From positions 2,666,001 to 2,730,000 of the forward strand of contig JAQOTA010000050.1 of NCBI GenBank assembly GCA_029532415.1: DNA of 64,000 bases. The letters run 5' to 3'. Positions within the stretch are counted from its first letter, which is position 1. Every line of letters starts with the position of its first letter. A program made the translations under genes and the position numbers. The notes beneath the pieces are model-generated. The model did not search any database. It was not told the DNA's origin and saw only the letters and a list, made by a program, of their open reading frames with translations. Of this stretch, positions 1 to 10,770 are shown one piece after another. The DNA comes from Marasmius tenuissimus (taxonomy: Eukaryota; Basidiomycota; Agaricomycetes; Agaricales; Marasmiaceae).

Positions 1-653
1 GTCTTCAATATCTACCCAGTTGATATAAGGATTGTCGGAGTCTTCCTCTCCTAAACTGTCCAGTGAGTCATCCCACGGCAATCCTGAATCGAGTTCGAGT
101 TCTTCGGTTCCAGCCTCGAAATCTGGTGTTTTACGGACTCTAGTGGCGCATGTATCTGGACACCTGGAGAACTTCCATTCACCTTTACGCCAGTCTATTT
201 CTGGGTTGTGCTTGTAGAGATAAGAGTAGCCAATCATCATTTCCTTGTCCCCAAGTTGGGTGACGAAAAGGTAATGTGTGGTCTTATGGGTCCCAATTTG
301 CACATAGGCGCGGACATATTCCCTTATTTGTCCTGAAATATTGAAAGTTCCATCCGCATTTTTTACTTCATACGGAGTTGCCAGTTTATTAGTTACCAGG
401 TGATTTCTTTCAACGAATGATTTATCGATGAAATTCGTTGTGGCACCAGAATCAACTAGAGCCTCGGTCTGCACTTTATATCCGTATACCCAAAGTGTAA
501 CTGGAATTCTAAAAGAAAAAGTCTTGTTGCGAGCAATATTTACTGTACAAGATTCCAGTCCTACTTCTACTGAGTCCTGCTCAGTGCCGAACGAGGGTAC
601 ACTAATCCCTGACTGTAGATCACAGACGTTATCCTCTACAGTCCTTCGGGAAA
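1..653 (-). CDS. retrotransposon pol, N-terminal part (aspartic protease), partial
   Basis: In the frame one base back (-1) from gag, an open frame runs from inside the end of gag to the window edge without a stop. It contains L-V-D-S-G-A-T-T-N-F-I (about 440-465), the retropepsin active-site signature that splits the Gag-Pol polyprotein. After it come a K-N-A-D-G-T track and G-Y-S-Y-L followed by a basic Trp-rich segment, typical of the linker between protease and reverse transcriptase in Ty3/gypsy elements. No start codon is needed if it is made as a Gag-Pol fusion by frameshifting near the gag stop. The rest of pol lies outside the window. The upper boundary given is approximate. Confidence 0.8.
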
Positions 654-2177
654 ATCCACATTGGATCGTCGAATTGCCTTCTTCCCTTTACCGGTTGGTT
701 GAGAAGGTCCCGCCTGCACTCCATCGACTTGTGCAGTTGTCCCCATTTCGGAAGACTCGGTGTCGACTATTTCCTGGATACTCGCAGAGTTGATGTTGAC
801 TTCGGATGGGGCATCCGAGGTGTCAATATCGTATTCTTTGGCCATTTCCATTAGCCGTTGGTAGAAGGTTTTGCCGGAGGCTGTACCTTTACCAGAGTTT
901 CCATTCTTGTTGCCTTGACCTGATGTTGAAGGATTTGACGTTGAAGCTCTTGGAGCAGGTCGTTTATGCTCATTCCCAGGCTTTTCGTAACAATCATTGG
1001 TGTTATGTGTTTTCGATTTAGCCTTGAAGCCTTTACCAGAGCAGATCTGACACAGTTTCTGCTTGGCATCTTGGGAATTTGCGTGTTTCGCCTTGACCTT
1101 CTTTGCCGAGTCTATATCCATCGCATCAGGGTCAGACTTCTTATTATTGCCATTGCCTGTGTTACTGCTACCGCCAGTAGCAAAAACGTCCCTTGTCGAC
1201 TTTTCCGGGTGAAGGAACTTATACGTCTTGATCAGAAGCTCGAGATAAGCATCCCATTTCTTAGGAATCTGGTTGTTAACCTCATAAGGAACCATCACAC
1301 TACGCAGGTCCTTGGGTATAACCTCTCTGAGCTTATCTATGAAAAGATTATCGTCCTCATAGCCAACTACGCGGGCAAGAGTACGATACTGTTCGGCATA
1401 TTTGATAAAGTCCTTGTGCGCCAAGGTTTCGTTCTTCCAGAGGGCAGTAAGCGCCTTCTTGTAGCTTTCTATATCATCTTTCTCTCCATAGATGGCAAGT
1501 TCGTTAACGAATTCTTGGAAAGTGCCCAAGTCTTCGCCTGCAGTAAGCTTATCAAAGTATTTCTGCAGGTACGTTGCAGCAGCACCTCGTACACGGGTAA
1601 GAGCCGTGACGATTTGATGCTTGTCGGTAATGATTCCATAATGCGAGTTGTACAAACTGAGTTGATTTACCCAGTCCTTCAAGTTCACTTTCGAATCTGA
1701 TCCAGAAAATGTTGGTGGTTCTGGGATTTTGAATCCAGCTTTTCCACCACCACCACCGGTTGCGTTATCGACTGACAAGGCATTGAATTGGTCCCGGTAG
1801 TGCTGTATTTGTTCTTTCATGGATTCCATAACCGCAGTTTGCATCTGCGTCATGAGTTTCAGATCGTTGATTTGTGACTGAAGTACAAAGGTGTTGTTGT
1901 ATGCTCCACTCAGTTCAGGATTGAATTGATCTTTGATTGCTACGACATGATTGTCAACAACCCTTTTCATCCTGTTTACTGCATCTCCATGGGCATTTCG
2001 AATCAATTGACTAAGTTGGGTCATTTGTTCATTGGTGAGACCCATTACATTTTGATCAAAATGTGCAACAAGCAGCTGGTTCCACTCGTCAATAGTTGGC
2101 CACTGGACTTCAGGAAATTCAGGTTCCCAAGCCTCATGTTCTGACAAGTTTGCAATTGGTGCGGGTGTTGTTGACAT
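636..2177 (-). CDS. retrotransposon Gag (capsid/nucleocapsid) protein
   Basis: A 513-residue protein. Residues about 1-150 are charged and helical. About 150-330 form a retrotransposon Gag core (starting P-E-P-P-T-F-S-G, with G-A-A-A-T-Y-L and Y-A-E-Q-Y-R-T-L). A low-complexity Asn/Ser/Lys tail follows, holding one zinc-knuckle-like motif, C-x2-C-x11-H-x4-C (C-Q-I-C ... H-N-T-N-D-C), longer than the classical CCHC spacing. It forms the particle and packages element RNA. ATG at 2177 and TAG at 636-638 are clear. Protease starts in the -1 frame over the stop, so expression of pol needs frameshifting or another recoding event. No perfect X-XXY-YYZ slippery heptamer is seen at the overlap. Confidence 0.88.
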   Translation of the reverse strand: MSTTPAPIANLSEHEAWEPEFPEVQWPTIDEWNQLLVAHFDQNVMGLTNEQMTQLSQLIRNAHGDAVNRMKRVVDNHVVAIKDQFNPELSGAYNNTFVLQSQINDLKLMTQMQTAVMESMKEQIQHYRDQFNALSVDNATGGGGGKAGFKIPEPPTFSGSDSKVNLKDWVNQLSLYNSHYGIITDKHQIVTALTRVRGAAATYLQKYFDKLTAGEDLGTFQEFVNELAIYGEKDDIESYKKALTALWKNETLAHKDFIKYAEQYRTLARVVGYEDDNLFIDKLREVIPKDLRSVMVPYEVNNQIPKKWDAYLELLIKTYKFLHPEKSTRDVFATGGSSNTGNGNNKKSDPDAMDIDSAKKVKAKHANSQDAKQKLCQICSGKGFKAKSKTHNTNDCYEKPGNEHKRPAPRASTSNPSTSGQGNKNGNSGKGTASGKTFYQRLMEMAKEYDIDTSDAPSEVNINSASIQEIVDTESSEMGTTAQVDGVQAGPSQPTGKGKKAIRRSNVDFPEGL

Positions 2178-2261
2178 TGCTGTTCAGATGTATTAACGAA
2201 TTGTTCCATCGTAAATATGAAGAGAAGAAAGAAAGGCTGCCAAGCCGTTATGCCAAGTATA

Positions 2262-2882
2262 TTATACATCAGGGAATATTACATCGAGATTGTCGATTTC
2301 TTGACAAATCTCTACAAGTCTATCCTTTAAGTCATGTAAGGAAACCTTCTTAAACATTTTAATAGCTCCCTTCAACTGTCTCCATTGGGTATTGGACATC
2401 TTGTGCCCCAATTCCTCTGTCTTATCAATCCCATGATAAAAATCCTGAAGTCTATCATACTTCTCCCATACCCTATTTGCAAGCTCCACTGGTATCCTCA
2501 TCGGAGGACCTCCCAATTTGGCTTGAGATTCCTCAAACGATAATTCATGGAAAATTCTATCCATGCGCTTAATACAAGCGGCGAGGAGAGGTTGATATTC
2601 GGGAATTCGTCGGAGATTCTTCGTGCGGCGGAAGTGGAGATGGTTAGGAATGGGTTCAGGAATCTGATATTCGATTCGTTCGAGAAGAGATAGAGGATTG
2701 ACTGGTGGAGGTGGAGATGAGAGGCGTTGGAGGAGAGTCCTTCGCTTTTCCAAGCCCATACGAGCAAGTAAGCTGAGACGTTGAGTGTGTTCACGAGCCT
2801 CCTGTTGAAGCTGAAGAGTTTCGGTTGTTGAACGTTTGTTGACAGGTGTGATAAACTGATGGTTCTTGGCTACTTTCGGCAT
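2262..2882 (-). CDS. extra ORF upstream of gag in the retrotransposon, function unknown
   Basis: A 206-residue ORF on the element's strand, between leader and gag. I do not recognise a domain. Residues 1-60 are rich in Gln, Arg and Leu and look helical. A Ser-Pro-rich turn (S-S-P-P-P-P-V-N-P) follows, then a helical C-terminal half with W-E-K-Y-D-R-L-Q and L-K-D-R-L-V-E-I. The frame stays open upstream to about 3152 without a conventional start; ATG 2882 (M-P-K-V-A-K-N) is chosen as the start of the best protein-like stretch, and an internal in-frame ATG further upstream is possible. It lies between two exact 12-bp repeats (2180-2191 and 3371-3382) that double as candidate splice sites, so it may be skipped when gag is expressed. 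It could also be a captured host fragment. Confidence 0.5.
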   Translation of the reverse strand: MPKVAKNHQFITPVNKRSTTETLQLQQEAREHTQRLSLLARMGLEKRRTLLQRLSSPPPPVNPLSLLERIEYQIPEPIPNHLHFRRTKNLRRIPEYQPLLAACIKRMDRIFHELSFEESQAKLGGPPMRIPVELANRVWEKYDRLQDFYHGIDKTEELGHKMSNTQWRQLKGAIKMFKKVSLHDLKDRLVEICQEIDNLDVIFPDV

Positions 2883-3296
2883 AACTATGGCAAAATGGCA
2901 TAAGTACAACATATCCCTTTTCAGAAGACATGGTACAAGAAAAGAAAAACCGTATACGGCCATGCATGTTGTCTCGGGGAAAGGGAAATCGGATCCTAGC
3001 ACTGTCCACAGCACTACAAGAGGTGAAACATGTTTACACACGTCCTCAACTCGCAAGACCAGCTGGCCGTCACTTTCGCGGACCACCACCGAAGTGGTTT
3101 CTGACCTCTTTGCATAATGCAGCGAGTACCCCTTACGCCTAGGGTCCGGCAATTGTCCGTCAGCATGCAGACATTAAAAGTCCACTCCCACAAGGGGATG
3201 CCTTCCGACTAGACACACCAGCCTTTTCAGAACCGATGGCCATATCCCCCAGATCCATATGAGCCCCCAGAACCCTCATAGACATAATGACATGAC

Positions 3297-3370
3297 CTGT
3301 AAACAGAAATTACTGCAGAGCAGCAGCAACGAAGCAAGACTAAAGAAACTATCACAAATCCACTACTCAC
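3297..3370 (-). other. leader intron of the retrotransposon (candidate)
   Basis: On the minus strand a consensus donor AACAG|GTGAGT at 3370 is followed 74 bp later by a pyrimidine-rich acceptor ending TTTACAG at 3297. Length and signals match the host introns seen elsewhere in the window. The same donor could also be joined to an AG at 2180, just before the gag start. Confidence 0.5.
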
Positions 3371-3379
3371 CTGTTCAGA

Positions 3380-3894
3380 TGTGGTTTTGATGATAAGGGA
3401 ATAACTGATGTGAATGCAGAGAGCAGAGGAGATGTTGTCAAAGGACAGAAGACGTTCTTTAGTCTGAGGTTTATGCCTCAGACGATCTAGCTTATATACA
3501 TGGATTCTATAGGACCCCAGACACTATCTAAGACCTATGATACCTAAGCTGACTGATGCACTCGTCAGGATGAGTCTACTATGAGTCGTGATGGTGCAAT
3601 CAAGGTGTAAGTATGAGTCGAGTGAGTCGTAAGAGTCAACTCGAGTGGTTGAGCTGTCCACACAGCACATGACTCGCCGTAGTCATGGTGTGGCAGATCT
3701 AGACCTATGCGTATCCCCTTTAGTTACAGATCTATCTAGATGAGTCCAGACCGAATCTATAGAACAAGAGATCAGATGTCTACTGATAAGATGTTGGATT
3801 TGGATCGAATGATATGATAACCACATGGCACAGATAAGATATAGGGAGATTAGATGTAGAGAGAGAAAATCTGTGACAAACCAGCTCAATCACA
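3380..3894 (-). repeat. probable 5' LTR of the Ty3/gypsy element
   Basis: On the minus strand this 515-bp block starts TGTGATTG and ends CCACA, giving TG...CA ends. It contains a promoter-like GTATATAAGC near 3493-3502, about 110 bp before the end. The ends were chosen by eye, because the matching 3' LTR is outside the window and the target duplication cannot be checked. Confidence 0.5.
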
Positions 3895-5133
3895 ACGAGG
3901 TAGCCATGAGAGAACAGTCTGAAATACTGTCAAACAGAAGACACGCATACAGAAAACCTTTGTGAGCTTCCAGTATCTGTAATCCTTCTTCCCCACTTGT
4001 CATTTTGCCTTTACACCCACCTCTACCTTGCTCTTGCTCTTCGCATTACTCATCTCCTTAGTCCTTCCACCTTGAGTGATCTCTCTTCATCAGTGACATC
4101 ACACTGTTGCCTCTTCGACCTGAATGTATTGTTTGTTTTCATTCTCGTTCACTCCTGAGCCCAGACTGTTGGATTACTGATCAGAAGCTTGCTGAATTCC
4201 GAAGGCTCAAAATCCTCTGTCAGGGGGAGATGATCCTCGCACCCATGTTGATCAAGAACTCCACAACTCATATACATGTGTTGCTTGGTTCTAACTTCTT
4301 GCCCTTTGAAAACCGAAACCGGAACCTAAACAGAAACACCTTGTAGTCGTACAAGAGTCTGAGAAGGAGGCAAGCCGGAATTTGTTAGGGAAATTCTGGA
4401 TCTAAAGAATTCGTTGTCTAGGGCTTCAAATTGTTATTGTTTGGTCTTCGAGAATGAAGTTATCGCTTTGATATGAGTGTCCCGTCACTCCAGAGCAAAG
4501 ACTGAGATTGACAGCGGGTTACCGTTCCTTATGGCCGAACCTACGTCAAGTTGTTTTGGGGGACATCGGTATGTTGACAGCTCTACTCGCCCAGGGGCCA
4601 GAGAGGGTTTTGAGAGGAGAATGACTCATGGATGATGGACTCAAACTCGAAGTCCAAATTAGCTGCCAATCAGTGGCTAATAGAAGGGCAGCTGTCCTTG
4701 CTGTTGCTGACTGTTGCCCAGGCTCCTTCCCACTTGCCATATGAAGACTCAATCAGCCAATCGCATCACGACCCTCAACTCTTGTCAATGTATGAGAGCC
4801 TTACGTTGGTGGATCTAGCAAGATCTTGTGCTATTTCTGTAGCTCCAGCTGCCCTCAAGCAGTTGACCCTTGTTCGAAGGTGTCATTTTCCCCACGTCCG
4901 TTCGAGCACTCGCCATCCACACTGTTTTCTTCTGCTAATACACAATCATCAACTCCACACCACATTGCTCATGAGTCGCACGAGTTCATTGGCAACAACG
5001 TTGCTCCCAGTCTATTCAAACTCACACAAATATTCTCTCACAAGAAGTGTCGCTTGTGAGTTAAAGCTCGAGATTCTGGGAACACAGCATGAATTTTATA
5101 ATCTACATTCCCCTGACAGCTACTCTACTTCCT
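3895..5133. other. intergenic, no gene recognised
   Basis: A 206-codon plus-strand frame at 4632-5252 is open, but its product has no recognisable domain, its composition looks non-coding, and it runs antisense into the last exon of ZnF copy A. I see no convincing gene here. Confidence 0.4.
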
Positions 5134-6541
5134 TCACCCAAACATCCCTGAATTTGACTTGGGGCGCTGGCAGGGCTTTTTTCGACTTGGAAGTTGGTGT
5201 CGCCAGAGGTCACCTTTTGAGTAAAAGGCATCTCTACAATAATCGCATTTGAAGGGTCTCTTTCCCTTGTGCGCAAGCATATGGTCTACCTGTTGATTGT
5301 GAGTGAAAAAGTAGTTCTTGGGAGTGCAATAGACTTACAACGCAAGTTGTGTTTTGCAGTAAATCCTTGAGATGCACACCCCGGGACCTCACAGAAGTAG
5401 AGTGACTGTAGGGGGTGTGCACCATTGCGGCAACGAGCTGTTGATGCCTGCATTATGGATGGAGACCCTACAACTTGACGGTGACCACTGCTGGCGTTGT
5501 CAAGGGACACAGTGTTGTGGGAAGTCGATGGACTGTCAGCAAATCCTCAGCTAGTATGCAGAGCGACTCTTTCGCAGGCGTCATTGAAGTTGTTGTGCGT
5601 GCTCAGCAATGAACGTTGCTGAGACAAAGACTGCACGAAATTGTGGCTGCTGTAACTCAAACCTAAAGGAGTGTTGGGGCTACGGGGAAGAGTGATGGTG
5701 AGCCAATATTTTCAGCTTCAAGACGATTACAACTGACTTGTTGGTAGCAGTGTGGTCAAAAGAATGCACTTGAAGAAGAGCCAGATGGTTGTGAATGCCA
5801 AAGGTGGACCCGACCACAACTTCTGGAGCCCGCAGAACTTGTGGACCTTCCAGGACATGGAATGGTCTGTATGAGGGCAGTGGTGCTGAGACTCAAAGAT
5901 CATCAATGGCCAGCTCGGAGTAGATCATTTTCTGGCCACCATTACTCCCTGGAAAAGATGTACTGTGACAGAGCGATCAGACAGACGTCACTGTAATAAG
6001 GGCAATATTTATGCTGGGCTTGGGTCCTCTGCGGACGCTGGGAACATGACAGTGAGGTCGGGGAGTGGAAGCGGGTGGGGGCCATTGATATGGTCCCCAA
6101 ACCTCTGGTATCTGTGAGGGAAATCAACAGGGGTGGATCTACTTGAAGTGGGATCAAGTGTGACTTCCGAAAGTTGCAGGACTTGTTGAACGACGACTGG
6201 CTGGCCCAAGGGGTGTTCTGCGACGTCTGCGACAGTTGAGGTGCAGATGCTCCAGGCATTAGGCTTAGGTCTATTGAAGAGGACTCTACAAGGGTGTGGT
6301 CAAACACAGTGGTGAGTAATGAGCGCGATACGATATGGCAGAACGACTCACACTGCACTTGAAGCCTCCCATCCGATATACTCAGGTGGTACCATAGGGA
6401 CGGCACAGGCAGAGTCAGCATGTTCTCGAAGTTGATCGGGGACGCGAGACCCAGCGGAATCACTATAAGCAAGTGAAGGTGAGTACAACCTTGTCATCAT
6501 CCAGAAAATGTCACTCACCGGTCGTTTCCATTCAACTCCAT
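5134..6541 (-). pseudogene. ZnF family copy A, broken (two TGA codons, lost splice donor)
   Basis: Same six-exon plan as intact copy D. ATG at 6541 opens an 8-residue first exon. The last exons encode [20 protein letters not shown], spliced to Y-H-M-L-A-H, then finger two C-D-Y-C ... H-x8-C, ending at TGA 5134. Splice phases match the paralogues, but exon 4 has an in-frame TGA near 5900, exon 5 has another near 5550 (A-Y-?-T-S-TGA-G-F), and the intron 3 donor GT reads AT (near 6010). Frame is kept on both sides of each lesion, so the damage is young point mutation rather than long decay. The promoter TATA is also degenerate (TTTAAAAGATG near 6580). If expressed at all, no full-length protein is expected. 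Confidence 0.8.
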
Positions 6542-6599
6542 GGTGTAGGGAGAGGGCGATGATGTTTCATGCCATCTTTTAAAGATGTCCCCAAGCTGT

Positions 6600-8940
6600 T
6601 ATGCAATACTAAACGGTGAACAATCCATATAAAGTTGATAATAGGCTTTGAAAGACCGGCAGATACCGGTATGTTATCTTACATGTAATTGGCGCGAGAT
6701 ACCCTTCAACAGCACCATCACTGTTCTTGCTCAGCCTCGAAGTAAACACCTCTTTTGGAGCAGGTGCTGGATTTGGCGCGGTCTTGCTATGCATCTTTGG
6801 TGTTGGCACACTACAGAACCCTGCAGTTCCGGCAGATCAATTTTTCAACCCCTGCAACGGGATTGCGTCCTTCACAGTCTGCACACCCTGAATTGCACAC
6901 ATCACTGTGTCTGTCGCTTCAAAAAGCTCAAGCTTATGGCTAGCCCTATCCGTTCAATTCAGGGTTAGTTAGATCAAGATCTGCTTACTCTTACCGGACA
7001 TTTGGTGTTTTTTCATCAATGATCTGTAATTTACAGATTAGGTCTCGCTCCCTTGAATCACTATGGGGTTATACCGCGATCCCGCGATATCCTGACTTCC
7101 ATCCTCTTCCATCTGGGCTCGAGCCACAGGAACCATAGACACATACAATATTTGAACATGCGGTATCATGCCACCTCTGGGTGTTCCCCAGTATCAGAAT
7201 AGGGGTGGGGGTTAGGGAAATTTGGACGAACAGACCCGAATGAACTCAAGTTTGAAGCCGAGGTCAGACTTATGTTTCATTTCCCGGTCTGCGTGTCATG
7301 CTTGATGAGGTAGAGTCGCAGGGTCGCATCTTGGCAATGTCTCAATATATATGCTTCGATAGGTAGGTTCAATTTCTGAGCGTGTGTCAAAGGCTAAACC
7401 ATATGGGCGCGGTGGATTACTATCATTTTCAAGCTCCTTAGCCTTGCTTACCATCCAGTTTATCCTCCAAAATTACTCTCAGAAGGAAACCCATTTTACA
7501 AGTACACCTTCCCGCAGTCTTCGATTTCCGATCTGGGTCTTTTCACATAAGTGCCTACAAGCACTTCCCTGGTCACTATGTTCAGCCTGACTCTGCGTGC
7601 TTAGGCAGCAAATACACTCAGACTGTGAGTTTATTTGAGAGTATATTCGAATACGCGGATTGAGTTTATTTCTCTGAGCTTTTTTGGCCCCTCGTTGTCC
7701 ATATCCACCATCAAAGCGCCGAAATCAATATCAGGCACCAGAGCATGGGGTTCTAATACTGTAGCTTGTCTGAGTCTCCTGCCAAGTCGTTTTGTCATCT
7801 ATTTTGTGCCAACTAGAAATACAGGGACGATCACAATGTTGACAGGCAAATTCTCTCGCTGCTCCCAGTTTGTGCGTAGTACATGCCAAGAAACAAGAAA
7901 TAGGGAACATCGAGACTTAACTTGAGTCACTTGGGGTCAGGCTTGCGACACTGTCGGGATTGGTTGGGATTCTTCCAGCAGAATAATCCCACAACATCTT
8001 TAGAGTATGTGATCCCTTCAGGCCAGAAATTATCATGAGCCACAGTTTCACTCGGGAGATTCACAGACAGAATGATCTGCTGTTGTCCTGCTGTTGACAT
8101 ATGTGATGTAATATGTCTTCAGTTGACATTGATTGATTGATCGTTGAACATTCTGAACATCAAACAGTGTCTCCTTCACAAAGGTAAGATGATATGTCAT
8201 GATCAGTGGATCATCTGGATTTTAGGTCTTGACCTAAGAGAACGGTCGCCGTACAGCCTCACACAATGCACAGCCCATGCAGCCCAGTGTAACCCGGCCG
8301 GCCCGTTGGCAACCCGTGGTGCTGATATGATTCTTAATTGTTCTATACGCGGTCAACCGTCACACTCTACCTACTACCTGACGAGGTAGGTTTACATTCT
8401 CATTTTCGTGAAAATCGACCCGCGCGGATGAAGCCAGTGTCTAAGCTTAGGTCTTGGAGGTTTGAGAAGCTGAGTGGATGGCATGTGATGGCCTTGGTAA
8501 AAAGATGGTGGATTTGGTTCGAAGATCTTCAGATGTATTTTTAAACTCCACCGTACAAAGGGTCATTACTCTTGGTTGATGATTATGAACTGTATATCAC
8601 AGGTGGACATGAGAACGGTCCCCAAGATTTAGTATTCAACCACGCCATCCCTTGCTCTACTGGATGAATATTCGACACTGTCAGAAAAACTGAATAGTTC
8701 TTTGTGGGTCTGGGTTAACTCTGTTAGGCTCCGCTGGTCAATGTCATTCCAAAGACTTCCAATCGTGATTGAGAACTGTAGAGGTCCTATATCTGTGAAA
8801 CTTCAAGATTCACAAAATCATGAGAATATCGATAGGTACTTGGATCTGGCATGAGTTTATTATAGCGTGGTCTAGTGTGGTCCAAGAAAGCCATCAACAT
8901 GCTATCCTATCAGCTGGTTGCCATTACAAAGAGTGGAACC
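6600..8940. other. intergenic, about 2.3 kb, nothing recognised
   Basis: Only short open frames occur on both strands, none with protein-like composition, a consistent splice plan or similarity to other parts of the window. No tRNA-like structure or inverted repeat was noticed. Confidence 0.4.
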
Positions 8941-8944
8941 CTAC

Positions 8945-9453
8945 TGACCATGATTAATCGACGAGGTGCGGCACCGGGAAGGTCGAAAGAGGAAGAACAT
9001 ATAAAGAGTGTATGAATATTCCTCCGTACCTCTCTAGTATACTGTCGAGTTGAAATCTTGACCGGAGACTCAGACGGTGCTGGCATGTGGAGGAAGGATA
9101 GACTCTCCTTCTGCAGACATATGCATTAGAAAGTCCAACGTTGAAGAGAAGACCTGTGCCATACACATAAACACCATCAGTCACGCTCACGAGAGAAGAA
9201 AGACCATGCCAGAGATCCCGGTAGTGAGGTGATTACCCTCAACCGGATGTTGATATCGGACGACAGATAGCGATGCCACTCTTGAAGAAGTGAGCAAATC
9301 AAGGAAATTTGCAGTCAATTCATCAGAAGTTCCATGAATAGCAAATTCCTCCATCAACATCACAGTCTGAGCTGTTTTACTGACTGAGGTACCTTTCGGT
9401 AATACTATGCATGGGCGGATGTCAATGTCGGATAGCAATGCCAGTGGACCCAC
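8945..9453 (-). pseudogene. SDR relic 1 (3' end of a short-chain dehydrogenase)
   Basis: Minus-strand translation around 9180-9090 gives G-T-G-L-L-F-N-V-G-L-S-N-A-Y-V, which matches the last exon G-T-D-F-L-V-D-G-G-L-S-N-A-Y-V of the intact SDR at 33544. The following bases also resemble that gene's end and 3' flank. The upstream part (to 9453) is heavily decayed. A 100-bp block at 9340-9450 is repeated imperfectly at 9440-9560. There is no usable start or catalytic domain. Confidence 0.6.
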
Positions 9454-9727
9454 TTACAGCAAACAGATAGAGGATTCTTGCAGCCCAAGCCATTATCTTC
9501 CACGATTAGCACATTCATCCATCTCTAACATCTGTGCTGTTTTGTTGATGCTGACAGAACCCCGGACGGGTATGTGCGGATGCTTGAAGCCCCACAAGTT
9601 TGTTGATTAAATGTTGATCCCTTCCGATTGAAGGTAGCGTCAATCACACAGTGACGAGAACCAAAGATCTAGAGTTTCTCATACCGAGTGCTGTCCTGGA
9701 ACTTGCCAATGATACGGGCGCGGATAC

Positions 9728-10770
9728 CTAGAATTGAAATAGATGAGACAATGAGCAGGTCGAAGGGAAAAACAGGTTGATAAGGACAGACAGAGCAGAC
9801 TCAGATGAACAACAGATGGCAATCTCTCTCCCTAACTCTCTGAATCCTGATGTGCAGTCAAAGCTCATATGTTTGAACTTGATACCCTTCAGATAAGATT
9901 GACAGGCGGAGAAAGTACATGTTCGCCCTCTACACCACATATATGTTCGAAAGCCCACTATTGACAAGGGAAGTCCATGCCCTACAAGCAAATGCGTCAT
10001 CAAGCTTGTCTAGAGAAAGAGAAAGATCATACTCAAGTCTCACAATGATATAACTATTCTTAACGTTGACCAAAGACAGAATCGCCCTTGCCTGTTCAAT
10101 TGCCTTCCCAACTTCGCCATTGGAAGTTGCACAAGCCTCCTCTGCCTCTTCTCTTCGTTCTTCAAGAAATCCGTCGGAGGTGGGGTCTTCAACAGAGCGG
10201 AGTACATAGCGATGACTCAGATACTTTCTCTAGCATGAACAATCGTGAGGACAGCTCCCTTCAAAAACAGTAGTATATAGGAGGTGGGGTGTTACTGCAC
10301 CGCGGAGGGCGACGTAGGATGCGGTATTGATGGTGAATTCGCCAGGGTTTTGACGTATAGCGATGTTGGCATGCTTGGAGCCGAACCTGGGACCCTTTTG
10401 ATGTTAATACGCATTGTGAGGTCCCAGGTGTCTTCAACAGGCGTCGCAAGGGTGTCAATATCAGATGGATACACTATTCCTACATTTTTTAGCTGCAGGA
10501 GGCGTGAGCTGGATTTAAGAAAAGAAGAAGTGGGGCTCACCGTGATATTCGATCTGCAAAACCCCTTGACAGCCCTCCCGAGGATAGCTTTGACTTAATC
10601 CTTGTTGCATTTGACGGGGATTGCTTTGATGCCTGGGAAAGTTCCGTAGATGAGTGGAGCTGTTTCGTCGACTGCCAAAAGGCTTATGTTGGCGAGGATG
10701 AAATCGGGAATATCAGAGGCGAAGGGTAGAGAGGACCCGAGGTCATTGCGCCTGTGCCTTTGGTTATGTG
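9728..10770 (-). pseudogene. SDR relic 2
   Basis: Colinear with the intact SDR at 33544 but with several frameshifts. From 10770 down: P-F-A-S-D-I-P-D-F-I-L-A-N-I-S-L, then K-A-I-P-V-K-C near 10620, then G-R-A-V-K-G-F near 10575, then I-V-Y-P-S-D ... D-T-W-D-L-T-M-R-I-N-I-K near 10470-10390, then N-T-A-S-Y-V-A-L-R-G-A near 10310, and a last-exon remnant near 9960. The nucleotide-binding start and YxxxK region are not intact. It is therefore an old duplicate with no function in this form. Confidence 0.7.

Larger units (their letters stand above)
1..3894 (-). mobile_element. Ty3/gypsy LTR retrotransposon, 5' part, cut by the window edge
   Basis: Read on the minus strand, the order is a probable 5' LTR (about 3894-3380), a leader with a short intron, an extra ORF (2882-2262), gag (2177-636), then a pol frame that opens with an aspartic protease and runs off the left edge. 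Gag followed by protease with a DSGAT active-site motif identifies an LTR retrotransposon. The gag type and the W-R-K-G-E-W-K-F track after the protease fit Ty3/gypsy elements common in mushrooms. Reverse transcriptase, RNase H, integrase and the 3' LTR would lie left of the window and are not seen. The gag frame is open over 513 codons, so the copy is fairly young. Confidence 0.85.

Noticed and set aside
428..1700. Plus-strand frames of up to 244 codons opposite gag
   Set aside because: Antisense shadows of gag/pol, which carry real motifs on the minus strand.
4632..5252. 206-codon plus-strand frame
   Set aside because: It overlaps the last exon of ZnF A antisense and has no domain or paralogue support.
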